Shown in pieces: positions 50,649 to 59,043 of a DNA stretch of 64,000 nt. Every line of letters begins with the position of its first letter. Position 1 is the stretch's first letter. The position numbers and the translations under genes were made by a program. Location of the stretch: NCBI GenBank assembly GCA_947462815.1, contig CANHQR010000004.1, positions 1 through 64,000 on the forward strand. Direction: 5' to 3'. The stretch is from Pseudobdellovibrionaceae bacterium. GTDB lineage: Bacteria > Bdellovibrionota > Bdellovibrionia > Bdellovibrionales > JAMPXM01. The notes under the pieces were generated by a model. That model saw only the letters and a list, made by a program, of their open reading frames with translations, did no database searches and was not told the origin of the DNA.

Positions 50649-51500
50649 ATGCTCTCACCTCAAGACGTCACCTACTTCCTTGCGATGGCTCAGCATCTCT
50701 CCCTGCGGGCAGCAGCCGCAGAACTGCACATCACTCAGCCCGCCTTGAGTCATTCACTCAAGCGCCTCGAGACTCAGCTCGATTCGCAGCTCTTCGAGCG
50801 CACCGCCAAAGGTCTTCGCCTGACGCCGGCCGGGCAACGCCTCCAAAGCGAGAGCCAGAGCCTGCTGCCGCAATGGCAGAGCTTAAGTCAGAAGTCATCA
50901 TCACAGCTCGGCCGCCTTCGCGTCGGCATGCACGCCTCTGTCGCCACCTATATGGCGCCCACCCTGCTTCGACATTTCATGGAAAAGGACCTGACTCTCG
51001 GGATGGAGCTCGTGCACTCGCTGTCTCGGGATCTCGTTCGCCAGGTCCTTGAAGGTGAATTGGATCTCGCTCTGGCGATGAACCCCTCTGAGCATCCCTC
51101 ATTGGTGATTCGCGAGATTCTTGATGATCATGTCGAAGTTTATGCAGCGGCTCGCCGAACCTTTGTGGCGGAACATCTTATCTACGACCCCGCGCTGGCT
51201 CAATCACAGTGGATCCTTAAATCTCTCCGCCGCGCCGGGCATGAGTTTAGAACTCACACTCACTCAGGAAGCCTCGAAGTGATTCGCGCCATCGCCGAAG
51301 AGGGAATGGGTGCCGCCATCCTCCCCGCACGCGTTGCGGCGCTTTCGCGCAAGCCACTTCGCCCCTTACTCAAAAGCGGTCCCCGGTATCGAGATCGACT
51401 TTGCATCGTCACGCGACCGCACTTTGCACAACACGAACCGGGGCAGACTTGGCTGAAGAGCCTTCGCGAACTCGCTCGCACAGAGTTCAGCGAGCCCTAA
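50649..51500 (+). CDS. LysR family transcriptional regulator
   Basis: LAMAQHLSLRAAAAELHITQPALSHSLKRLETQLDSQLFERTAKGLRLTPAG. Confidence 0.93.
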   Translation: MLSPQDVTYFLAMAQHLSLRAAAAELHITQPALSHSLKRLETQLDSQLFERTAKGLRLTPAGQRLQSESQSLLPQWQSLSQKSSSQLGRLRVGMHASVATYMAPTLLRHFMEKDLTLGMELVHSLSRDLVRQVLEGELDLALAMNPSEHPSLVIREILDDHVEVYAAARRTFVAEHLIYDPALAQSQWILKSLRRAGHEFRTHTHSGSLEVIRAIAEEGMGAAILPARVAALSRKPLRPLLKSGPRYRDRLCIVTRPHFAQHEPGQTWLKSLRELARTEFSEP

Positions 51501-51622
51501 CGGATTCTCAAGACTTGAGATCTGGACCAAGTGGCCGTCGGAATTTTATTGGACGCTTGCGAGGTGTCGTCTTAGATTGAAGGCACCAACGTTCCCGTCT
51601 CGGAATTTATCAAGAGGAGCTT

Positions 51623-53410
51623 GTGCCGGATTCACTTCCTCCCTCGAGCGAAGCGCACGTCGAGTCCTCTCGGTTCGCTCGATCGAGCCGTGTGTTGCGC
51701 CTTCTGATCATGTCCATCGTGTTGACCGAGTTGGCATTGCAAGGCGCTGCCGCCGTCGCGCAATTCTTGATGACTTTTTCAATTCGCGCACAGACTCCAT
51801 CCTCACTCAGTGACTCCGAGGCTTTCCAAACCCGCGTACTCTGTGTTGGCCACTCACTCACGCTTGGTGCCGAGTCCCCCGCTCTCCTGACTTACCCCGC
51901 GCAACTTGAAACTCGTTTGCAGACTCGGTCGCAAGCTCAAGGTCAACGGGTGCAAGCTCAAGGTCAACGGGCTCAAGTCATCAACGCGGGAAAACCCGGG
52001 TGGCCAACTCGACGTCATCTCTCAACGCTGCCTGATCTACTCAGCCATCATCGACCTCATGTGCTTGTTCTTTGGAGCGGCGATCATGATTTTGAAGCCG
52101 ACACGCTTCGCGAGCCCGCGCCCTGGATGACTCATCTGACCCAACACATCAAGCTCCTGCAGCTCGGAAACTGGGTGTGGCAAAGCCTTCGGCTGCGAGA
52201 GTTCAATCAGCCGGATCCTCAGCTCAATTCTCTGGACAATTCTTTGGCCAATGCTCGGGGCGAAACTCGCTACGCCGATCTTTTGCCCAATTCGGACGAG
52301 AAGCTTGTCTCCCTGATCGCTTCGCGCGTGGACCCCCTCGTCGACGCCATTCGAGCGACGCCAGGACCTGCGGGAACTTCGCTTCGGGATCTTGCGCTCC
52401 GCACGCAAGCGAAGGATCGGCCCCGCGGCCTGCACCCTCGACATTGGGCGCTCACGCGCGCCCATCTGCACATCACCGAGGCGGCCGACTTCCAAGCGGC
52501 TCTGCGTATTCTTCAGGAATGGGCCGAACAGAATACCGAGCCGGCACTTTCCCACTTGCTCTTCGCCCAACAGATGCGCGATTTGGAGCCGCAAGTCCAT
52601 GCCTGGTTCAAACTCCAAGAGCTCCACCTGCTGCGCTTGCAGGCTTTACCCGAATTCAGGTCCCAGCCAGATCTCATCCGCCGCGTTCAGCATCTCCGAG
52701 AAGTTCAGCTCGCCCAGTTGAGCTCCAGCGAGACACAAAGTCTTTTTGAAATCGCTCCCGAACTTCCGTCTTTGGCCTGGGAAGTGATCGTTCGCCAACT
52801 CACGTCTCCCTCTTCTCGGGAAGCCAGTTTAGTTCTTCTCCGAAAACACATGATGGCGTTAAGCGATTCTCCCGTTCTCGGGCAGAGCCTTCTTGGACTC
52901 CGCTACCATACAACTTTGAAACCCGATGAGCTTCGCGCTGCGTGGGAGCGCCTGCCGCCCCTGATCGATGGCGCAATTCAAAATGAACTTCAGCAGAGAT
53001 TTGAAGCGGCCTTGGAGGTTTCGGCTCCGGATCAAATGCGAACTTCACTTCGTGAGGTCTTCGGCGAGATCAAGAAACTCGCCGAAACTTCAGGTGTTCA
53101 ACGCATTCTGGTATTGGGCTATCATCCGGTTCGCGCTCCCAGAAGCTCGGTGTTCTACAAATACCGCCAAACTCTCAATCAAAATCTCGAAGGCGTCGCA
53201 CGCGAGCTCGACCTCGAATTTGTGTCGCTCGAGCGCGCCTTCGTCGCTCGTTACGGAAACGGACGCGACAGCCTTGAGGCACTGAACTCACTTCATCATC
53301 AACCCGACCAACTTTGGGATTCGCACTTGAACGCGGCCGGCAATGAGTTCGTCGCAAGAGCCGTCGATGAGGCTCTCAGCCGTCCGCCCGCTTTGGAGTC
53401 CTCGCCTTAA
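51623..53410 (+). CDS. Large SGNH-like protein with variant signature motifs
   Basis: N-terminal TM; RVLCVGHSLTLGAESPALLTYPAQLETRL, VLWSGDHDFEAD, WDSHLNAAGNEFV. Confidence 0.6.
   Translation: MPDSLPPSSEAHVESSRFARSSRVLRLLIMSIVLTELALQGAAAVAQFLMTFSIRAQTPSSLSDSEAFQTRVLCVGHSLTLGAESPALLTYPAQLETRLQTRSQAQGQRVQAQGQRAQVINAGKPGWPTRRHLSTLPDLLSHHRPHVLVLWSGDHDFEADTLREPAPWMTHLTQHIKLLQLGNWVWQSLRLREFNQPDPQLNSLDNSLANARGETRYADLLPNSDEKLVSLIASRVDPLVDAIRATPGPAGTSLRDLALRTQAKDRPRGLHPRHWALTRAHLHITEAADFQAALRILQEWAEQNTEPALSHLLFAQQMRDLEPQVHAWFKLQELHLLRLQALPEFRSQPDLIRRVQHLREVQLAQLSSSETQSLFEIAPELPSLAWEVIVRQLTSPSSREASLVLLRKHMMALSDSPVLGQSLLGLRYHTTLKPDELRAAWERLPPLIDGAIQNELQQRFEAALEVSAPDQMRTSLREVFGEIKKLAETSGVQRILVLGYHPVRAPRSSVFYKYRQTLNQNLEGVARELDLEFVSLERAFVARYGNGRDSLEALNSLHHQPDQLWDSHLNAAGNEFVARAVDEALSRPPALESSP
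51931..51972 (+). repeat. 21-bp in-frame tandem duplication (QAQGQRV unit)
   Basis: gcaagctcaaggtcaacgggt repeated twice inside the SGNH-like ORF. Confidence 0.9.
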
Positions 53411-54476
53411 CCCTCGATTTGACAGGCCTGAGGGACTTCGCCTTCTTATTGACCCGAACCTTAGGCTGCGCCACTCGAGACTGAGCTTCGGCCGCTAAAG
53501 GCTTGGCCAGCTTTCGCAACTTGAGGGCACGAGGCACTGACTTCTTCGCTGGATAGCGGAGCGCATGACGGATCACCCAAAGCCGCTGAGGCGAAGCGCC
53601 CTTCAACCAAGCTTCGGCCCATTCCAAGGCCAAATCCAGGTTGTCTTTCGCCACGTCGCCGAGATGATTCGCTACACTTCGCCGCACATAGAGGGAGGAA
53701 TCATCCTTCAGAGCTTCCAGAATGGAGCGCGTCGGGCGCGGATTTTGAATCAGCGCTGGAATTCTCATTCCCCAAGGTAAACGAGGCCGACTTCCCTCTG
53801 AACACCATCGGCGCACGTGCTCACTTTCGTGTTCCACCCACTGCTTGAGAAGTTTCAAACTTCGCTCGGGCTCGCGAATGAGGAAAGGCCGCACGGAAAA
53901 TTCCGCCGTAAATCTTTGGGTCAGTTCGCGTTGCGCAAGCATGGACGCCATAAAGGGATCTCGGCCTCCATTGCCTTCGGCATCGAGTCCGTAATTCGCA
54001 ATGAATTGGCTATGGGGCAGATAGAAGAAGACCCCTAGCCCCAAATTCTTTTCCAACTCGCGCGAGGGCATGGAATTCATCAAAATTTCGAGCGCTTCTT
54101 CATACCGCTCAGGGAGATGCGACCTCAATACCGCCGCGATTTGGTGGGATCGTTGAAACAAGGACTGCCCGCCTAAGCCGCGAGCCGCTTCGCGAACAAA
54201 ACTCTCAGCAGCAAACGCGGGATGCGCGCTGCTAAGATTTTCGGCCAACACGCGAAGAGCTGGCGGCGAGAGAATTTCTGCGAGAGAACTACCTTTTTGA
54301 ATCGAGCCTGCGCCCGCGGGCGGTGCCTTGAGTTTCGCCATGCACGCACCTTCGCATAGGGTGAGTGGCGACGCAACCCAGAGGCCTCGCTCTTCGGATC
54401 GGCTCAGCCCCCAAAAGAGCTGGCCGAACTCACACCTTTGATCTGAGAAGCTCCGCATAGGCACGATCTTCCACAT
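53376..54476 (-). CDS. DNA alkylation repair protein (AlkC/AlkD-like HEAT repeat)
   Basis: PERYEEALEILMNSM, FSVRPFLIREPERSLKLLKQWVEHESEHVRRWCSEGSRPRLPWG, DDSSLYVRRSVANHLGDVAKDN. Confidence 0.85.
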   Translation of the reverse strand: MWKIVPMRSFSDQRCEFGQLFWGLSRSEERGLWVASPLTLCEGACMAKLKAPPAGAGSIQKGSSLAEILSPPALRVLAENLSSAHPAFAAESFVREAARGLGGQSLFQRSHQIAAVLRSHLPERYEEALEILMNSMPSRELEKNLGLGVFFYLPHSQFIANYGLDAEGNGGRDPFMASMLAQRELTQRFTAEFSVRPFLIREPERSLKLLKQWVEHESEHVRRWCSEGSRPRLPWGMRIPALIQNPRPTRSILEALKDDSSLYVRRSVANHLGDVAKDNLDLALEWAEAWLKGASPQRLWVIRHALRYPAKKSVPRALKLRKLAKPLAAEAQSRVAQPKVRVNKKAKSLRPVKSRVKARTPKRADG

Positions 54477-54825
54477 CGATGTGCTCGCGCAGCCATTGAT
54501 CGCAAAAGTTGACTGTGTCCTTCAAGAGTTGCCGCTTTTGCTCCAGGCCTTCGGCCTCACGAAGTGCCGTGTAAACTTCCATGGCTCGCACGCGAAAATC
54601 GCGGTGCAATCCCACATGCGACTCGAGAAAGTCCTCGAGGCCCTGCTCGGCCAAAAACGTTTCTTCCAATTCCAAATGCGTCTTCGCATAGTTCACCAGA
54701 TCAAGAATCAAGAGCTGCACGTCGCCCTCGTCGGGTTCCGGCCTCTGACCTCGATCGATCAGCTCAAAAAGCCGGGCGTGCTGAGCATCCATTTCAGGTA
54801 CACCGATTCGATATCGCTCTTCCAT
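54430..54825 (-). CDS. Bacteriohemerythrin
   Basis: MDAQHARLFELID, HLELEETFL, HVGLHRDF, WLREHIDVEDRAY: hemerythrin His/Glu/Asp ligand pattern. Confidence 0.93.
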   Translation of the reverse strand: MEERYRIGVPEMDAQHARLFELIDRGQRPEPDEGDVQLLILDLVNYAKTHLELEETFLAEQGLEDFLESHVGLHRDFRVRAMEVYTALREAEGLEQKRQLLKDTVNFCDQWLREHIDVEDRAYAELLRSKV

Positions 54826-55640
54826 TAGCTCATTCCTTTCGGTGCGGGTTTGGAAAGATCGCGGCTTGGGTTCACCCGGCCGGGGATCGAGGACTCCACG
54901 CTCACCTTCGCCCGAGGCGTCGTATCCGAGCTTACCGCATGCGCATCAATGTACTGTTTCTTCAACCACAGACGGACAGCCGTCAATGTCGACCGCGAAT
55001 GGCCCAGGAAGGACAATCGACTTTCAAAGTGATCCTCACCCGCTCGAGGCTGGCTACTCACCACTCGAGCCCAAACTCCCAGAGAGTTTTCACCAAACAT
55101 CGGGCTCTGCAATCGCAAAGTCTCGCCCGTCTGAAACTGCACGGGACCGCGAAGCACAACACTATATTCCGAAGCGCGCAGAACGTCCGTTGCAATTGAA
55201 ACCTGCAGCGAGCTCGTCACGTCTAAACTGAACAAGAGGTCTTCCTTGAGCAGTCGCGTCGACCCCAACGCGATCTGCAGCTTCTGAAACAAAAAGCTCA
55301 GATCCACAGGCTTGGTGATGAGATCCGCGTAACCTTGCCAGAGGAGCTTTTCCACTCCATCTAAATCGCGCTCTGCGCCCAAGAGAATAACCGGCGCATT
55401 TTGATTCCCGAATTGCACAGAGAGTCCTGCTCGTAACTTCCTCACCCAATCCGCAGAGTTGGGATCATGAAAGGCTTCGTCGAAGAGCACAGCGGCAAAT
55501 TAATGTTGATGACCGTACTCGGCAAAATTTCGGCCGTTGGAGCAGGGATAAACCTTCAGTGGCTCAACGCGGATCTTTGATGCGCCCTGAATATCTTTGG
55601 CGAGCTGAAGATCATGGCTGAATAGCAAGATGGATGGCAA
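54825..55640 (-). pseudogene. REC-PilZ protein interrupted by an in-frame TAA
   Basis: Open part 54825-55490 (GTG start) has REC beta3-alpha5 and a PilZ-like domain; upstream in-frame sequence LPSILLFSHDLQLAKDIQGASKIRVEPLKVYPCSNGRNFAEYGHQH*FAAVLFDEAF supplies REC beta1, with TAA at 55500-55502 (minus strand). Confidence 0.65.
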
Positions 55641-55663
55641 ACGAACCTCCGCGAAAGCGGATG

Positions 55664-55695
55664 CGCCTCATGCAGCCTCATGCAGCCTCATGCAT
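55664..55695. repeat. Short tandem repeat, 10-bp unit CCTCATGCAG, about three copies
   Basis: gcctcatgcagcctcatgcagcctcatgca. Confidence 0.85.
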
Positions 55696-55960
55696 CCGAG
55701 TGCATCTGATCGCCAAGTTTTCAGTCTATCGAGACTTCGGCCCGAGATCGCGCGGAAGTCAGACTTGAGAACATTTGATTCGTCAATACTTCGGGTGTGG
55801 GCCGAGTCCCATCGCACAAGGATTCTGGCGATCTCGACTTCACGACTTTGAACCAATTTGAAACAGCTGAGCCGTGAGGCGGAGAGCGTTAAGGTCACTG
55901 AACCCGGCTTTTTTCCGCGCGCATCGCCCACAAAACTCTGTTACACTCTCCAAGTTCACC

Positions 55961-56308
55961 GGGGGCGCACTGGTTTCGACGTGGGTGCTGAACTCCGAGG
56001 AGCATGCCGGGGCGCACGAGGTCCTCGTAAAAACGTGCAACTTGTAATTGGCAACGATTACGCTCTTGCTGCTTAATGCACGCAACGCGACCGACTCTTT
56101 GATCGTGTGAGTCGAGTTCGCGCAATTTAGCGATCTCGGGCGCGCTTGGTTTTCTCCAGCGAGCGCGCTCTAAACAAGCTGGGGGAGGGACAGAAAGAAG
56201 TGTGTCGTTCAACGTCCTTCTGTCATCCAAAATTGAGCGACTAAGCATGTAGCCCGCCTCGTGACGGATCTCTCGCGGACGGGGGTTCGATTCCCCCCGC
56301 CTCCACCA
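55961..56308 (+). ncRNA. ssrA: Transfer-messenger RNA (tmRNA)
   Basis: 5' GGGGGCGCACTGGTTTCGACG, 3' GGTTCGATTCCCCCCGCCTCCACCA with a 7-bp acceptor pairing; tag ORF GGC AAC GAT TAC GCT CTT GCT GCT TAA at 56050-56076. Confidence 0.95.
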
Positions 56309-56320
56309 ATTTCAGAGTTT

Positions 56321-56349
56321 GAGAACCCGGGCCGTCCCCCGGAGTTCTC
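56321..56349 (+). terminator. Putative hairpin downstream of tmRNA
   Basis: GAGAACCCGGGCCGTCCCCCGGAGTTCTC forms an imperfect stem; only a weak T-run follows. Confidence 0.4.
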
Positions 56350-56522
56350 GCCACTCGATTTTGGGAATTGGTTACGGATTTTAATAAGTTGATCTGAGCC
56401 GCAGCTCTGAAGCGGCAAATCCAAGAATGCAAAATGGGGACGAAAACGTTGAACCCGAGGGGCTGAGACAACACAGACTTCGGGCTTTTTTTATGAGGTG
56501 GGGACGAAATGGAGAAATTGTG

Positions 56523-56648
56523 ATGATGGACATGAACCACATCCAGTTGAATACGGCGAATGTTGATGCCGCGGCTAAGTTTTATGGCCACTTCTTCGAC
56601 TTCACCGTCCAGAAGAAGCATGGGGATGGTTTGTTTCTCTGGAACTGA
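56523..56648 (+). pseudogene. VOC/glyoxalase-family protein fragment truncated by IS
   Basis: MMDMNHIQLNTANVDAAAKFYGHFFDFTVQKKHGDGLFLWN then TGA contributed by the IS terminus. Confidence 0.7.
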
Positions 56649-56744
56649 CCTGGCCGGCTTAAATTGGTCCAGATGAAATGTTAATCTGGGCCCGAAAGGT
56701 CTGTCTTGTTTGATTGGTCCGCTCTGAGGCTTAGAAGTTCTGCG

Positions 56745-57587
56745 TCAACAAGCGATCTGTGTTTGCATCTTTCTGCGTGCAAATTCTCTTGGTGTCAAGT
56801 TTCCGATCGAACTGTGAGGCTTCCATTCGTTGTATTCGATTCTCCATTTCTCGACGATCTCTTTTGCATGTGCGAGCGATTGAAAAAGATGAACGTTCAG
56901 GCATTCATCGCGAAGCTTGCTGTTGAACGATTCGATGTGCCCGTTTTCTGTGGGCTTTCCAGGACGAATGAAGAATAACTTCACGCCGTTGATGTAGGCC
57001 CACTGGTCCATGATCTTCGAAGTAAACTCCGACCCATTGTCGACGCTGATCGTTTCTGGTAGCCCTCGAGTCACGCGAAGATACTCGAGCATCTCGACAA
57101 CATGATTTGATCTCAGTCCAAAATCGAGTTCGATCCAAAGACATTCTCTCGTAAACTTATCGATCAGATTTAGCGTTCTGATTTTCTTCCCGCAGATCAA
57201 TTGATCGTGCATAAAATCCATCGACCACACTTCGTTAAGTTTAGTTGGCTTTGTCGGCGGCACGCGAAGCTGCGTGATCACGCGGCGTCGACGCTTGGGC
57301 TGAGTTCTTACATAGAGATTTTCCTCTCGGTAGATTCGGTGGACTTGGTCTTTGCCGAGCTTAAAACCCTCGCGGAGCAGCAGTATGTGTAGCCTTCGAT
57401 AGCCATAGCGTGGTCGGTCTTGAGCGAGCTCTTTCAAGCGAAGACGAACAGCTCGGTCATCACGAGGATGTGGCTCATAGCGAATCGAGGAACGCCATTG
57501 ATCGAAGAGCCTGCACGCGTAGCGTTCACTCACGCAAAACTTCGCCATCAAATGCCTGATGGCGAAGCGAAGTCTTGCAGGCTTCAA
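56745..57587 (-). CDS. IS3-family transposase OrfB (rve/DDE integrase core)
   Basis: RPRYGYRRLHILLLREG, WSMDFMHDQL, ISVDNGSEFTSKIMDQWAYINGVKLFFIRPGKPTENGHIESFNSKLRDECLN. Confidence 0.95.
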   Translation of the reverse strand: MKPARLRFAIRHLMAKFCVSERYACRLFDQWRSSIRYEPHPRDDRAVRLRLKELAQDRPRYGYRRLHILLLREGFKLGKDQVHRIYREENLYVRTQPKRRRRVITQLRVPPTKPTKLNEVWSMDFMHDQLICGKKIRTLNLIDKFTRECLWIELDFGLRSNHVVEMLEYLRVTRGLPETISVDNGSEFTSKIMDQWAYINGVKLFFIRPGKPTENGHIESFNSKLRDECLNVHLFQSLAHAKEIVEKWRIEYNEWKPHSSIGNLTPREFARRKMQTQIAC

Positions 57588-57886
57588 AACTTTTTTGAAA
57601 CGACCTCTTGAAGCATTTGTTTATCCAGAAGTAGATCCGCAACAAGTCGCTTCAACCGGGAAATCTCGTCGTCTTGCTGCTTGAGCTTTCTGAGCTCTGT
57701 GACGCCAAGGCCTGCGTATTTACGCTTCCAGGTGTAGAACGTCTGCTCGGTGATTCCGAGCTCACGAACGATGTCTTTTATCGCCTCGCCGGCCTCTTGG
57801 CGCCTCAGCGTGTGGATGATTTTTTCTTCTGTGAATCTCGACTTTTTCATGGGTCTCCTTATGGTGATTTGGAGACCGCTTGTCAC
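57584..57886 (-). CDS. IS3-family transposase OrfA (HTH)
   Basis: MKKSRFTEEKIIHTLRRQEAGEAIKDIVRELGITEQTFYTWKRKYAGL; ends at A6G slippery site. Confidence 0.93.
   Translation of the reverse strand: MTSGLQITIRRPMKKSRFTEEKIIHTLRRQEAGEAIKDIVRELGITEQTFYTWKRKYAGLGVTELRKLKQQDDEISRLKRLVADLLLDKQMLQEVVSKKF
57590..57596 (-). promoter_or_regulatory. Programmed -1 frameshift heptamer A AAA AAG
   Basis: Minus strand tcA AAA AAG TTT TGA; the -1 frame continues directly into the OrfB frame (GTT TTG AAG CCT). Confidence 0.8.
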
Positions 57887-57961
57887 GTCGCTTCTAAGAT
57901 TTTGATGGACCAGTTATTTCAAAGCAGGCCACATCTGGACCAATTTAAGCCGGCCAGGTCA

Positions 57962-58940
57962 CGTGCATCTTCTAGGCTTAGGAGCCAGTGAGCGTTGAGA
58001 CACTCGTTGCGGAACTTCCCGTTGAATGACCCAATAAATTCGTTCTCGTTTGGTTTTCCGGGATTGATGAAATCAAGTTTAATTCCGCTAGCATCAGCCA
58101 ACTGATTCATTACTGCTCCGGTGAATTCGGATCCATTGTCGATACGAATCGAAGCTGGGAGAGCTTCGATCGAGTCGAGTGCTCGAGCGACTCTTTGGCC
58201 TGGGATCGAGAAGTCAACGTAGAGCGCTTTCCACTCACGCGTTAGCTCATCGATGACCGTGAGTCCACGGAACCTTCGGCCTGATGGACCAAGCTGATCG
58301 GAGACGAAGTCCATCTACCAACGCTGTTTTGGCTTCGCGGGCTTTGGCATCGGAACGCGAGGTTTGTGATCCTGCCTTCGACCTTTTGCGATGCTCGATT
58401 GAAAGACTCTCGGCCTTGTAGATACGTCGGAATTTTTTTTTTCATTTTGATTCCATCCACTCGTTTCATCCATCTCAAAAGTTGGCCATAGCCCCACGAT
58501 GGACGGTCTTGCGCCCGCTGCTTGAGTAGCGCGATAAATGTCGGATCATCGACACTACTTCAAAGCGTGGCGATTTGCTTTTCTTGAGAGCTTTAAGAGC
58601 CTACAGGCACGGCACTCGCTAAACTGATGCTGCTCTTGAAGACGCCGAGCCGCCGCCTTCCTGGCCTGAGGCGCTACCACTTTCGACTGTTCACGTCCTT
58701 CAGTGCGATGATGTCGAGGACTTGCTCGGGAACCAGAAGTTTAAGCTTTGCGTTCTCCGTCTCGAGTGCTCGAAGTCATTTGGCATCGGATGCTTCCATG
58801 CCGATAAACTTTGCTTTCCAGCGATAGATCGTCTGCTGGGTGATCGAGTGCTGCCGATAAACTTCCTTGATCGGCATCCCTTTTTCGAGCTGCTGCAATA
58901 CCTGACTGATCTGTTCTTCCGTGAACCGTACACCTTTCAT
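57962..58940 (-). pseudogene. Degenerate second IS3-family element (orfA and partial orfB)
   Basis: OrfA MKGVRFTEEQISQVLQQLEKGMPIKEVYRQHSITQQTIYRWKAKFIGMEASDAK*LRALETENAKLKLLV with TGA at 58776-58778; orfB fragment MDFVSDQL...IRIDNGSEFTGAVMNQLADASGIKLDFINPGKPNENEFIGSFNGKFRNECLN ends at the intact IS. Confidence 0.85.
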
Positions 58941-59043
58941 TTGCCTCTCCTACGGTCGATTTTGAAACGAGGAGACTCTCAGCCAGTGGCACTAAGATCA
59001 GTGCGCACTTCGAGTTTCGATTCTGATTAGGTGAATGATAAGC

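Larger units (their letters stand above)
56646..57961 (-). mobile_element. IS3-family insertion sequence, 1316 bp, perfect 30-bp terminal inverted repeats
   Basis: TGACCTGGCCGGCTTAAATTGGTCCAGATG at 56646 and its exact reverse complement ending at 57961; contains orfA and orfB. Confidence 0.95.

Noticed and set aside
55961-56308. ssrA as an active prophage or ICE attachment site
   Set aside because: No integrase, phage or conjugation genes and no duplicated ssrA 3' end were visible in the window; only an IS-rich remnant is supported.
56209-56621. Minus-strand ORFs reading VEAGGIEPPSARDPSRGGLHA / EIGGGGGNRTPVRERSV
   Set aside because: This is the familiar antisense translation of a tRNA/tmRNA 3' end, not a protein-coding gene.
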